Assembly: GCF_014396385.1 (NCBI RefSeq)
Contig: NZ_CP060716.1
Location: 1-64,000, forward strand
From: Leucobacter denitrificans
Lineage (GTDB): Bacteria > Actinomycetota > Actinomycetes > Actinomycetales > Microbacteriaceae
Direction of reading: 5' to 3'
DNA: 64,000 nt
Part shown: piece by piece, positions 34,770 through 43,471 of the stretch
How positions within the stretch are numbered: the first letter of the stretch is position 1
How the letters are laid out: each line of letters starts with the position of its first letter
Position numbers and translations under genes: made by a program
Notes under the pieces: generated by a model
Database searches by the model: none
Seen by the model: only the letters and a program-made list of their open reading frames with translations
Told to the model about the DNA's origin: nothing

Positions 34770-35573
34770 ATGAGCTTCGAGATCCTCGACAACCCGAAAG
34801 CCGGTCGTGTAAAGCGTGCTGCAGCACTTTCGCGTAAGAAGGAGCGCCTCGAGTCTGGCAAATTTCTCGTGGAGGGGCCGCAGGCGGTTCGCGAGCTGCT
34901 GATGCATCGTGCCGACCTGATCGAGACGGTGTTCGCTACGACGGGCAGTGAATCGTGGCAGTTGGAGATCGATCGCCTCGCGTCTGAAGTTGAGGTATCG
35001 ATTGAGCGGGTGACCGAGGATGTTCTCGCAGCGATTGCCGAAACCGTGCAGCCGCAGGGCGTGGCAGCGGTCGCGCGTATTCCTGAGACTTCACTCGAGC
35101 ACGCGTTCGAAGGCGCAAGACTTGTAGCGGTACTCCATGAGGTTCGCGATCCAGGCAACGCCGGCACCGTTCTGCGTGCTGCTGATGCCGCGGGCGCCGA
35201 CGCCGTGATCTTTTCTGGTGACTCGATCGATCCGTGGCACCCGAAGGTGGTGCGATCCACAACCGGTTCGCTCTTTCACTTGCCAGTCGTCGTCGAGAAA
35301 TCGCTCGAGAGTGTGCTCTCTGCCGCGCGCGAGGCGGGGCTCGAAACGATTGCTGCGGATGTGCGCGGGGCGGAACTCACCGGCGCGACAGATGACCTGG
35401 CGGGCCCCATCGCCTGGGTGTTTGGCAATGAGGCCCGAGGTCTCGAAGAGGCACACCGCACGTCAATCGGTCGCTCGCTAAAGCTCCCAATCTTCGGAGC
35501 CGCCGAATCGCTCAACCTCGCGACAGCGGCTAGCGTGCTGCTCTACGAAACCGCGTTCGCGCAGCGTCGCTAA
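34770..35573 (+). CDS. TrmH/SpoU family RNA 2'-O-methyltransferase
   Basis: A 267-residue SPOUT enzyme. Residues 1-100 form a substrate-binding domain; the C-terminal knot has motif 1 (HEVRDPGNAGTVLRAADA), motif 2 (FGNEARGLEE) and motif 3 (ESLNLATAASVLLYE). It methylates a ribose in rRNA or tRNA; the position cannot be told. ATG 34770 is supported by the -10 element before it. It is next to pheST in many Actinobacteria. Confidence 0.93.
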   Translation: MSFEILDNPKAGRVKRAAALSRKKERLESGKFLVEGPQAVRELLMHRADLIETVFATTGSESWQLEIDRLASEVEVSIERVTEDVLAAIAETVQPQGVAAVARIPETSLEHAFEGARLVAVLHEVRDPGNAGTVLRAADAAGADAVIFSGDSIDPWHPKVVRSTTGSLFHLPVVVEKSLESVLSAAREAGLETIAADVRGAELTGATDDLAGPIAWVFGNEARGLEEAHRTSIGRSLKLPIFGAAESLNLATAASVLLYETAFAQRR

Positions 35574-35581
35574 TCAGGCAG

Positions 35582-36889
35582 CTAACTGGCAGATTCGTCG
35601 CTGTTCTCGCCGAATAGTGCGGCCCCGAGTATCTCCCCGGGTTGAAACCCGGGGAGCATTGCAAACACAGCGGAACCCGTGTGCGTGACCCACTCGTTGA
35701 GCAGATCTGCCTCATCGAGTCGCTGTTGAATTGGAACAAACTGGGTGAGTGGATCTCGCTGATAGCACCCGAACAGCAGGCCCGCTTCATGGCCGTCATC
35801 GTAATTTGAGGTACGTCTCACGATCCGTTCGCTCGGATCGGTCGAGTGCGCGCGACGAATATGTGCCGCCGAGGAAATCACCGGCAAGCCGTTTGGTGCC
35901 TTCGCGTCGAAGTCAACCTCGGCGTGCTCTCCACCGCCGGGATTGGTGAGCGGAGCGCCATCGGACAAAGTGCGCCCAATGGTCACCTCGCGACCGGGCC
36001 TGTCGACCCGATCCCAGGTATCGAGCTCCATGCGAATTCGCCTGAGCACAAATGCAGAGCCGTTCCGCAACCATGATGGGCCGCTCTCGCGATCGATCCA
36101 CGTCAGTGCGTCGAAATCGTGATCCTCAGGTGCTGGGTTTACTGTTCCATCAACCTGTCCCATGAGATTTCGCATCGTGGCACCCGGCGCCTCGGTGCCC
36201 CTCGATTGCCGAAACCCTTGCTGCGTCCACGCCAATTCGGCAAAGCGATCCACATCGCGGTGCAGCATGCGTGCCGCGTGCGAGATTGGCAGTGGATCGT
36301 CAGCTTGCACGATGAACAACAGGTCTCCGCCGTCGTAACCGCCTCCGAGCTGATCAAGGGAAAAGGTCGGGAGCGGCGCGAGCCACTCTGGGCGTTCAGC
36401 AGGGGCGACCCGATCCACAAGGGTCTGACCGACACCAACCGTGATCGTGAGCCGTGCGGGACGAGCCGCGAGCTCCCTTTCGGGGTCAGCGAGCGGCGCA
36501 GCTCCTGCCGTCAGCGCCTCGATGTCGCCTGTGATGATGCGAAAGAGTCGAACCAGTGCAGCCCGATCGGTGTCTTCTCGCAGACCGTATGAAACGTAAC
36601 GAGTGTGTGCCGCGGGAACAGAGACGATGCCAGCCTGGTGGGTGCCATGACAGGGGAGTGCCTCACCACCAAACCCTGGGAACCCGCCCGTATCGCCGAG
36701 AGACGGCATCGTTTCTGGATCGTATGGCTCACTCTTCCATGTGCTCCCAGCGAGCGCGTAACCACCCGCGGTTCCGGCGGCTGCTCCGACAAGTGCACCA
36801 AGGCCAGCGCCAACCGCGCCTCCCGTGACGAAGGCGCGGCGGCTGACTTTTTGCGGCGATGTCGTACTAGGTCGCTCAGTGGCCGTCAT
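35582..36889 (-). CDS. TAT-exported DyP-type peroxidase
   Basis: A 435-residue heme peroxidase. The N-terminal twin-arginine signal is KVSRRAFV followed by a Gly/Ala-rich hydrophobic stretch. The DyP family motif GxxDG is present as GQVDGT, with a later HIRRAHS that likely gives the heme His region. The start is taken as ATG 36889, overlapping the end of the PCuAC gene by 14 bases; ATG 36907 is an alternative that only lengthens the n-region. DyP enzymes of this type use peroxide on dyes, lignin-like compounds or unknown substrates. It lies in a copper operon, as in Streptomyces. Confidence 0.9.
   Translation of the reverse strand: MTATERPSTTSPQKVSRRAFVTGGAVGAGLGALVGAAAGTAGGYALAGSTWKSEPYDPETMPSLGDTGGFPGFGGEALPCHGTHQAGIVSVPAAHTRYVSYGLREDTDRAALVRLFRIITGDIEALTAGAAPLADPERELAARPARLTITVGVGQTLVDRVAPAERPEWLAPLPTFSLDQLGGGYDGGDLLFIVQADDPLPISHAARMLHRDVDRFAELAWTQQGFRQSRGTEAPGATMRNLMGQVDGTVNPAPEDHDFDALTWIDRESGPSWLRNGSAFVLRRIRMELDTWDRVDRPGREVTIGRTLSDGAPLTNPGGGEHAEVDFDAKAPNGLPVISSAAHIRRAHSTDPSERIVRRTSNYDDGHEAGLLFGCYQRDPLTQFVPIQQRLDEADLLNEWVTHTGSAVFAMLPGFQPGEILGAALFGENSDESAS
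35633..35656. repeat. perfect inverted repeat inside the DyP gene
   Basis: CTCCCCGGGTT-GA-AACCCGGGGAG, 11-base arms. It encodes part of the LPGFQPGE stretch near the end of the DyP protein and lies 60 bases past the stop of the convergent TrmH-type gene, so it may stop that transcript; no T-run follows in either direction. Confidence 0.5.
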
Positions 36890-37475
36890 GACCGCCGTCG
36901 CTGTCATGACTCTCGTCGTAACTCTCGTTCGCACCCGCGGTGTCCTTCACGAGTGCCGACAACTCGAGGGCTGACCCATCAGTGAAGCCGAGTTCGATCG
37001 ACACCTCGTCGCCGGGGAGCAACGGATCTGTGATCCCCATGAGCATGATGTGATTGCCGCCCGGTTCGAGCAGCAGTGATCCACCTGCGGGAATGATGAC
37101 GTCACCAGCAATCTCACGCATCTGACCATTGACGACCTCATGCAGTTCGACGTGTTTTGCCGAATTACTCGTCACCGAAGTGATCGTGAGATCGGCGTCA
37201 CCATGATTCTCCAGCACGGCGAAGACACCGGTCATGCCCTCGCCCGGCTCCATGTCGGCGGCGGTCGCCTTGGCCCAGACGTCGAGCGCGTGCACTTGGG
37301 TGTGTTCGGTTGAGTTGGCAGGTGTGTTTGACGTTGCCGAGGACTCTGTATGTTCGGGAGCCGCTCCTGCAGTGGTACACGCAGAGAGTGCTACCGGAAC
37401 GGTGAGTGTGAACGCGGCGACGGCAGAGGCTATCGCCGCACGGCGCGAACGCTGAGTGCGGAATGTGTGAATCAT
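36876..37475 (-). CDS. PCu(A)C copper chaperone lipoprotein
   Basis: A 199-residue lipoprotein, lipobox LSAC near residue 33. The PCuAC domain (about 65-175) has the copper-binding pattern H-x(n)-M ... H-x-M: HVELHEVVNGQM and GGNHIMLM. A His/Asp-rich tail (SHDSDGGHDGH) may bind more copper. These proteins deliver Cu(I) to cytochrome oxidase or other enzymes outside the membrane. It lies between CopC and the DyP peroxidase. Confidence 0.92.
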   Translation of the reverse strand: MIHTFRTQRSRRAAIASAVAAFTLTVPVALSACTTAGAAPEHTESSATSNTPANSTEHTQVHALDVWAKATAADMEPGEGMTGVFAVLENHGDADLTITSVTSNSAKHVELHEVVNGQMREIAGDVIIPAGGSLLLEPGGNHIMLMGITDPLLPGDEVSIELGFTDGSALELSALVKDTAGANESYDESHDSDGGHDGH

Positions 37476-37479
37476 CGAG

Positions 37480-38199
37480 TTAGCCTTCCGAGTCTGAAGG
37501 CCAGGCGCTCGGTGCAGAATCTGTGGGAGCCGCAGACTTCTTACGCTTGCGAGTGAGCAGTGGGATCACGATCGCAGCGATCACCAACACCGCAGCTGCG
37601 ATACCTACCGGCAGAATCCAGTCGGTACTGCTGTCTTCGCCACCTGTCGTCACCGCGTCATGATCGCCGTGTGCATCGCCCTCGTGCGAGTGGTCTTCGT
37701 CACCGTGGTCATGGTCGGCCTCTGCGTCGCCCGACTCGTCACCATGGTCGTGCCCATCACCCTCTGGAAGGACTTCGATTTCGCCCGGAGCGCCGTTCTC
37801 GATGTGGAAGCTGAAGCCGCCCTCGATGGGGTGGCCATCGCTCGAAACCACGCGCCACACGGCATTGTATGTGCCGTCGGGAAGGCCAGGGGTAACGGCC
37901 TGTGTCACATCGGGACCTGAAACCTCGGGTTCGCCAGAGGTGACGTCTGCGTCTGCCGCATCGGTTATGAGTACTTCAGTCCCCATCTCGAGCACATTGT
38001 TACTAAATGTCATGCGCACTGCTTCTGTTGCACCAGACTCGTCGGTGACTACCACTGTGTTGACGAGTTGGTCGTGAGCGAGGGCCGGTGATGCGGGGGC
38101 GAAGAGTGCGGCGAGTACGAGTGCGAATGTGCCCGCGATGCCAAGAGCTTTGATGCGTGTAAGCCGTCTTTGTGGGGCAATTTGTGTGTGCGAATGCAT
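37480..38199 (-). CDS. CopC family copper-binding protein with C-terminal membrane anchor
   Basis: A 239-residue protein. After a signal peptide (cut after ASPALA) the mature N-terminus AHDQ begins with the copper-ligand His. The CopC fold follows, with SSDGHPIEGGFSFHI giving the second site. A His/Asp/Glu-rich linker (about 145-180, many HDHGDE repeats) leads to one membrane helix (about 192-213) and a basic tail. This CopC-TM form is common in Actinobacteria. AAGGA lies 6 bases before the ATG. Together with PCuAC and DyP it forms a periplasm-facing copper/heme group. Confidence 0.92.
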   Translation of the reverse strand: MHSHTQIAPQRRLTRIKALGIAGTFALVLAALFAPASPALAHDQLVNTVVVTDESGATEAVRMTFSNNVLEMGTEVLITDAADADVTSGEPEVSGPDVTQAVTPGLPDGTYNAVWRVVSSDGHPIEGGFSFHIENGAPGEIEVLPEGDGHDHGDESGDAEADHDHGDEDHSHEGDAHGDHDAVTTGGEDSSTDWILPVGIAAAVLVIAAIVIPLLTRKRKKSAAPTDSAPSAWPSDSEG

Positions 38200-38263
38200 G
38201 TGTGATCCTTCTATAACTGTCTTCGAAGCTGTGTAGATTGCCGCCAGTGTTGCGGCCGAGAGA

Positions 38264-38860
38264 TCAGTAGGAGACAGGAGGACCGCGCAGCGTACGTGCG
38301 CAACGTGTAAGAAGTTGGACCCTTAGCGCCGGTGCATCGATCGAGACAATTTGCGGTACAGGGGCGAGGATCTCGGTAGGCGCGATTGCGTGTGGGAACG
38401 CCCGGCCCAGCATGCTGCCCAAAGCCATGATCGCGCGCTCGCCGCGGGCGATGAAGGCAGCAGAAATAATGGCGGCAAGACCGTGCAAGATCCACATCGT
38501 TGCATCGGCTGCGCCGGCTTCGATAACTCGCGGAACAAACTGCTCGAGGGCCGCTAGGTGCGCGGCGTGTGATCCGGCCGGAAAGTCACCGATCGGACCG
38601 GAGGCTGTAGAGGTTGACGCGCCGATGCCAGCGAACACCCAGTGGTAGAAAAATTGACTCACGCCGACTGCGATAGCCACGCGCCAAACTGACCCGGACC
38701 GCCCGGCGAGTGCGACGCACAGGGGGAGCGCGATGATTGCCGTGACAAGCATTGCGATAGGAGTCACGGTGCCGCCGGCCAGGGCGTGCGAAGCGGCGGC
38801 AAGAACGGTTGCGATCGCAGCAAACAGCATTCCGCGCCCCGTGCGAGTAGCGCGGCTCAT
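38264..38860 (-). CDS. multi-pass membrane protein upstream of CopC, unknown
   Basis: A 198-residue protein with four to five hydrophobic helices; family not recognised. A His-containing loop (FFYHWVFAG, GSHAAHLAALEQF) lies outside the first helices. ATG 38860 was preferred; GTG 38881 and an ATG at 38914 are alternatives. It is on the same strand as the copper genes with a 64-base gap to CopC, so it may be the first gene of that operon. A metal-related role is only suggested by position. Confidence 0.65.
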   Translation of the reverse strand: MSRATRTGRGMLFAAIATVLAAASHALAGGTVTPIAMLVTAIIALPLCVALAGRSGSVWRVAIAVGVSQFFYHWVFAGIGASTSTASGPIGDFPAGSHAAHLAALEQFVPRVIEAGAADATMWILHGLAAIISAAFIARGERAIMALGSMLGRAFPHAIAPTEILAPVPQIVSIDAPALRVQLLTRCARTLRGPPVSY

Positions 38861-38948
38861 GCTGTGTTGTCGCTCGGCCACGCCCGCAAGTCTAACGGTC
38901 GCTAGTGACACCAATCTGAGTCCGTGTCTCGAAGTGTCGAAGGGGCGA

Positions 38949-38954
38949 TAGGAT
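38949..38954 (+). promoter_or_regulatory. -10 element of pheS
   Basis: TAGGAT, 8 bases before GTG 38963. It selects that GTG over the upstream GTG at 38924, which would lie before the promoter. Confidence 0.55.
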
Positions 38955-38962
38955 TGATTCTT

Positions 38963-40015
38963 GTGTCAGACAGCACCTCAAACCCCAATCCGATCTCGCA
39001 GGGAGCGGTAGATGCCGCTATTGAAGAAGCCCTCGCAGCCTTCGCTGCTGCGGCCTCTGTTTCTGAGCTCAAATCTGCTCGCACTGAACATCTGGGCGAC
39101 GACTCTGCAATTGCCAAGCTGAACTCGCTCATGCGGCAGGTGCCGAAAGATGAGAAAGCTGCAACCGGCAAGCTCATGGGCCAAGCTCGGGGTCGCCTTG
39201 AAGGTGCATATAAGGGCCGTGAGACAGAACTTGCTGCTGCGGAAGCAGCTGCGCGGCTCGTGGCCGAGACAGTTGATGTCACTGAGGCGCCAGTGCGTCG
39301 TCGTGCAGGTTCACGTCACCCACTCTCTCAACTGCAAGATGAGATTTCAGACATCTTCATTGGTATGGGTTGGGAGGTCGCTGAGGGGCCCGAACTCGAG
39401 CACGAGTGGTTCAACTTTGACGCCCTGGGGTTCGATCCAGATCACCCCGCGCGCGCAATGCAAGACACGTTCTTTATTGAGCCTGCAGACCGTCATCTCC
39501 TGTTACGCACGCATACGTCACCCGTACAGATTCGGGCTCTACTCGATCGTGAACTCCCGGTATACGTCGTTGTGCCCGGTCGTACGTACCGAACTGATGA
39601 ACTCGACGCAACGCACACACCAGTCTTCAACCAGGTCGAGGGCATTGCCATCGACCGCGGTCTCACCATGGCGCACCTGCGCGGCACGCTCGAGCACTTT
39701 GCCCGTCAGATGTTCGGCGAAGAAGCAAAGATCCGCCTGCGTCCAAACTTCTTCCCGTTCACTGAGCCATCGGCTGAGATGGACGTGTGGCAGCCAAACG
39801 CCAAGGGTGGCGCTCGCTGGGTCGAATGGGGAGGTTGCGGCATGGTAGATCCAAATGTGCTGCTCGCAGCCGGCATTAACCCCGAGGAGTATCAGGGGTT
39901 TGCCTTCGGTATGGGTATCGAGCGCACACTCCAGTTCCGTAACGACCTCAATGACATGCGAGACATGGTTGAGGGAGATATTCGTTTCAATGCACAGTTC
40001 GGAGGCCTGGTCTAA
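38963..40015 (+). CDS. pheS: phenylalanine-tRNA ligase alpha subunit
   Basis: A 350-residue class II aminoacyl-tRNA synthetase subunit. An N-terminal coiled coil (about 1-105) precedes the catalytic domain with motif 2 (YRTDELDATHTPVFNQVEG) and motif 3 (GFAFGMGIERTLQ). The GTG start is placed by the -10 element. pheT begins directly after the stop, giving the usual alpha2-beta2 enzyme. Confidence 0.97.
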   Translation: MSDSTSNPNPISQGAVDAAIEEALAAFAAAASVSELKSARTEHLGDDSAIAKLNSLMRQVPKDEKAATGKLMGQARGRLEGAYKGRETELAAAEAAARLVAETVDVTEAPVRRRAGSRHPLSQLQDEISDIFIGMGWEVAEGPELEHEWFNFDALGFDPDHPARAMQDTFFIEPADRHLLLRTHTSPVQIRALLDRELPVYVVVPGRTYRTDELDATHTPVFNQVEGIAIDRGLTMAHLRGTLEHFARQMFGEEAKIRLRPNFFPFTEPSAEMDVWQPNAKGGARWVEWGGCGMVDPNVLLAAGINPEEYQGFAFGMGIERTLQFRNDLNDMRDMVEGDIRFNAQFGGLV

Positions 40016-42571
40016 ATGAGAATTCCACTCAGCTGGCTCGGTGAATTTGTTGAGCTTCCCGAAGACATCACCCCTGAACAGGTGCACGCCGACCTCGTGC
40101 GCGTTGGTTTTGAAGAGGAGTCGATCCGCAAATTCGACATCTCTGGCCCTGTTGTAGTCGGCGAGGTGCTTTCTGCTGAGCCAGAGCCGCAGTCGAACGG
40201 CAAGACCATTAATTGGTGCCAGGTGCGCGTTGCGCCAGGGGGCCAGTCTGCGGCCGATGGCGGCGCTGACGTTCGCGGCATAGTTTGTGGCGCACACAAC
40301 TTCACTGTCGGCGACAAGGTGGTTGTGACGCTTCCCGGTGCGGTGCTCCCTGGGGACTTCAAGATTGCGGCGCGGAAAACCTACGGACACGTCTCTGACG
40401 GCATGATCGCGTCGGCGCGTGAACTTTCACTCGGCGAAGACCACGACGGCATCATTGTTCTCTCGCGGCTTGGACTCGACCCTGAGGTTGGTAGCGACGC
40501 GCTTGAATTGCTCGGACTCGACCAAACTGCGGTTGAGATTAACGTGACTCCCGACCGGGGGTACGCGTTCTCGATCCGTGGAATCGCGCGCGAGTATGGC
40601 CACTCGACCGGTCGTGTGTTTACCGATCCTGCGAGCCTCGTGCACCCGGTCGACGGCGCAGGGTTCGACGTCAAAATTGAAGATGCTCGGCCGATCCGCG
40701 GTCGCGTGGGGGCTCTCGGGTTCGTGACCCGCGTTGTGCGCGGTATCGACGCGACACGTCCGACACCCGCGTGGATGGTGGCGAGGCTGCAGCTTGCGGG
40801 CATTCGGTCGCTTTCGCTGCCGGTAGACATTTCGAACTACGTCATGCTCGAGCTTGGTAACCCGATCCACGTTTATGACTTCGACAAGCTCGCGGGTGGC
40901 ATCACTGTGCGTCGGGCGATGCCCGGCGAGAAGCTCGTCACTCTCGATGGCCAAGAGCGAGAAATGCACGAAGAAGACCTGCTCATCACTGACGAGTCAG
41001 GCGCAATCGGCATCGCTGGTGTGATGGGCGGCGAGTCGACCAAGTCAGGTGATTCGACGACTGACGTACTTATTGAAGCGGCAACCTTCGATCAGGTGTC
41101 AATCGCCCGATCTGCGCGCCGGCACAAGCTGCCGAGTGAAGCGTCTCGCCGTTTTGAACGCGGAGTCGATCCGCTCGTCTCGCAAGCCGCGGCACAACGC
41201 ATGGTCGATCTGCTGATCGAGCTCGCAGGCGGTACCGCAGATTCTCTTGGTTCGACTCTCGTTGCGCCCTGGCAGCCCGAGGCTGTCTCGCTGCCAATAG
41301 CTCGCGTCAATGGACTGATGGGAACCGACTACTCCGACGCTGAGGTGCGTGGCGCACTTGAGATGATTGGCTGCCAGGTCTCCGCAGTGGATCAGGAGAC
41401 GATCAGCGTAACCGCGCCGTCTTGGCGCTCTGATCTTGGAAGGCCCGCAGATCTTGTGGAAGAGGTCGCTCGAATTGCCGGGTACGACCGCATTCCGTCG
41501 GTGCTTCCTGTCGCTCCCGCGGGTCGTGGGCTCACCCGATCACAGCGTCTGCGCCGTCGCGTCGCAAATATCGTGACCTCGGCGGGTTTCGATGAGGTGC
41601 TGAGCTATCCCTTCGTGAACCGTTCGCAGCTGAATGATTTCGGTGCTGGTGCAGAGGCCGCTGGAGAGTCTGAGGCTCCGATCCACGCCATCAAACTCGC
41701 GAATGCGCTCGACGGTGAATCGCCGTTCCTGCGCCGTTCGCTGCTGCCTGGGCTGGTGACTTCGGCGCAACGAAACGTCTCGCGTGGCCTCACTACGCTG
41801 TCGCTCGTCGAATTTGGTTCGGTCTTTGAAGCAGCCGGAGATCCTCTCGCGTTGGGCACAGATGAGGTACCGCCGCTTGCTGAGAAGCCATCAGATGAGG
41901 TGCTCGCGGCGCTGAATGCCTCGTTGCCCGCACAACCGTACCGGGCAGCAGGGCTGCTCGTCGGCTCGGCAATTGCGAAGCAGGCGGGTGAAGCCGGGCG
42001 GGCATACGACTGGGCCGATGCGCTCGACGCTGCTCGCACCGCGGCCGGTGCTGCTTCTGCTGAGCTCATCGTGCGCCAAGGGTCACATCGCGCTTTCCAC
42101 CCAGGACGCACTGCTGAGTTGCTCATTGCTACTGAGTCGGGCCACGAGGTTGTCGGAGTCGCTGGTGAATTGCTTCCAGAGCTCACCGCGAACTACCACC
42201 TCCCGGGCCGCGTTGCCGCGTTTGAGCTCGATCTTGAGCGCATCATCGAACTTGCACCGCGTGAGCCGCGCACCGCGAACCTTTCGGGGTACCCGGCCGC
42301 GACGCAAGATCTCACGCTCGTTGTTGATGCCGATGTTCCGGCGGGCGACGTGCTGAACACGGTGGTGAAGGGTGCGGGCGAGCTTCTCGAGCACGCTTCG
42401 ATCGTTGACGACTACCGTGGTCAGGGAATTGAAGACGACAAGAAGGCCCTGACCTTCGCGTTGCGATTCCGTTCGAGCGACCGCACGTTGAAGGCAGAAG
42501 AGGCGAGCGAGGCAAAACTTGCTGGCGTTGCTGCGGCAGAGCAGGCATTCGGGGCGAAGCTGCGCGACTGA
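40016..42571 (+). CDS. pheT: phenylalanine-tRNA ligase beta subunit
   Basis: An 851-residue subunit. Domains in order: tRNA-binding EMAP-like fold (about 40-160), B3/B4 editing domain with GVMGGEST and PSEASRRFERGVD, B5, and a C-terminal anticodon-binding fold (YPAATQDLTLVVD). The editing domain removes mischarged tyrosine. It immediately follows pheS. Length is usual for Actinobacteria. Confidence 0.98.
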   Translation: MRIPLSWLGEFVELPEDITPEQVHADLVRVGFEEESIRKFDISGPVVVGEVLSAEPEPQSNGKTINWCQVRVAPGGQSAADGGADVRGIVCGAHNFTVGDKVVVTLPGAVLPGDFKIAARKTYGHVSDGMIASARELSLGEDHDGIIVLSRLGLDPEVGSDALELLGLDQTAVEINVTPDRGYAFSIRGIAREYGHSTGRVFTDPASLVHPVDGAGFDVKIEDARPIRGRVGALGFVTRVVRGIDATRPTPAWMVARLQLAGIRSLSLPVDISNYVMLELGNPIHVYDFDKLAGGITVRRAMPGEKLVTLDGQEREMHEEDLLITDESGAIGIAGVMGGESTKSGDSTTDVLIEAATFDQVSIARSARRHKLPSEASRRFERGVDPLVSQAAAQRMVDLLIELAGGTADSLGSTLVAPWQPEAVSLPIARVNGLMGTDYSDAEVRGALEMIGCQVSAVDQETISVTAPSWRSDLGRPADLVEEVARIAGYDRIPSVLPVAPAGRGLTRSQRLRRRVANIVTSAGFDEVLSYPFVNRSQLNDFGAGAEAAGESEAPIHAIKLANALDGESPFLRRSLLPGLVTSAQRNVSRGLTTLSLVEFGSVFEAAGDPLALGTDEVPPLAEKPSDEVLAALNASLPAQPYRAAGLLVGSAIAKQAGEAGRAYDWADALDAARTAAGAASAELIVRQGSHRAFHPGRTAELLIATESGHEVVGVAGELLPELTANYHLPGRVAAFELDLERIIELAPREPRTANLSGYPAATQDLTLVVDADVPAGDVLNTVVKGAGELLEHASIVDDYRGQGIEDDKKALTFALRFRSSDRTLKAEEASEAKLAGVAAAEQAFGAKLRD

Positions 42572-42658
42572 GTGGCGTGGGGCAGTCGTTCGACAGATGC
42601 CGATCGACTGATGCCTTTCGCAACCGATGAAAAGGGTGAACCTCGGGCCAAGCAAGGG

Positions 42659-42683
42659 TAGTGTGAGTCTCACAGCTCACACT
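42659..42683. promoter_or_regulatory. candidate operator upstream of the NAD(P)-binding protein gene
   Basis: AGTGTGAG, 8-base spacer, CTCACACT: perfect 8-base arms, 20 bases before ATG 42703. TAGTGT at 42659 could be a -10 hexamer, so a bound protein would block it. No regulator gene is adjacent. Confidence 0.5.
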
Positions 42684-42702
42684 GCTCGCGCTGGAGGTCA
42701 AT

Positions 42703-43431
42703 ATGCGGATCGCTGTTGCAGGAGGTACGGGAGTTGTCGGCGCCCACGTTGTGAGAATCGCGGCCGACGCTGGGCATAAGGTTCGCGTGCTCTCGCGGTC
42801 ACACGGGGTAGACCTGGTCACTGGGGCTGGCCTCGACCTCAGTGGAATCGATGTGGTCATTGACGTGAGTGGATCCACTTCACCAAGCGAAGCGATGTCG
42901 TACTTCGAATCGAGTACGCACACTCTGCTGCGCGCAGAGCAAGATGTGGGCGTAAAGCATCACGTTGCCTTGTCAATTGTTGGAGCGGTGGAGCATCCGC
43001 ACGGGTACTACGCAGCGAAGGCTTTGCAAGAGCAGCTCATCGCTGATGGTCCGATTCCGTGGACGATCTTGCGAACGACTCAGTTCTTTGAGTTCGCGGA
43101 ACAAAAGGCCGTTGCTGTATGGCGGTGGGCAGTCGTTGCGAAGTTCTTGTCGCGACCGATTGCGGCGGCATCTGTTGCGCGACGGTTGGTTGAGATTGCC
43201 GAGGGGGAGCCCCGCGGTATGACGCCAGAGTTTGCGGGGCCTGATGAGTTAAGAATGGCCGATCTTGCGCGAATGGTGTTTGAAACACACGGTGACCAGC
43301 GCGGGGTCATCGAGCTTCCGCTGCCGGGCAAGATGGGCCGATCTATGCGTGACGGAGGACTGCTCCCTGGCCCTGATGCCGAAATCGATTCCAAGAGCTA
43401 CGAAGAGTGGCTTGCCGACGGGGCGCACTAA
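42703..43431 (+). CDS. NAD(P)-binding protein of the atypical SDR/NmrA type
   Basis: A 242-residue protein with the dinucleotide-binding GGTGVVGAHVV at residues 7-17 and a Rossmann fold. YYAAKALQEQL carries the SDR-like Tyr-x3-Lys. NmrA-like and DUF-type sugar-nucleotide reductases share this layout; substrate unknown. Best seen as a quinone- or redox-sensing or -reducing enzyme. GGAGGT lies 5-10 bases before the ATG. A palindrome at 42659-42683 suggests induced expression. Confidence 0.8.
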   Translation: MRIAVAGGTGVVGAHVVRIAADAGHKVRVLSRSHGVDLVTGAGLDLSGIDVVIDVSGSTSPSEAMSYFESSTHTLLRAEQDVGVKHHVALSIVGAVEHPHGYYAAKALQEQLIADGPIPWTILRTTQFFEFAEQKAVAVWRWAVVAKFLSRPIAAASVARRLVEIAEGEPRGMTPEFAGPDELRMADLARMVFETHGDQRGVIELPLPGKMGRSMRDGGLLPGPDAEIDSKSYEEWLADGAH

Positions 43432-43471
43432 ACCGGCCGTCCCACAATTTGCACACCCAATGGAGACAAAG

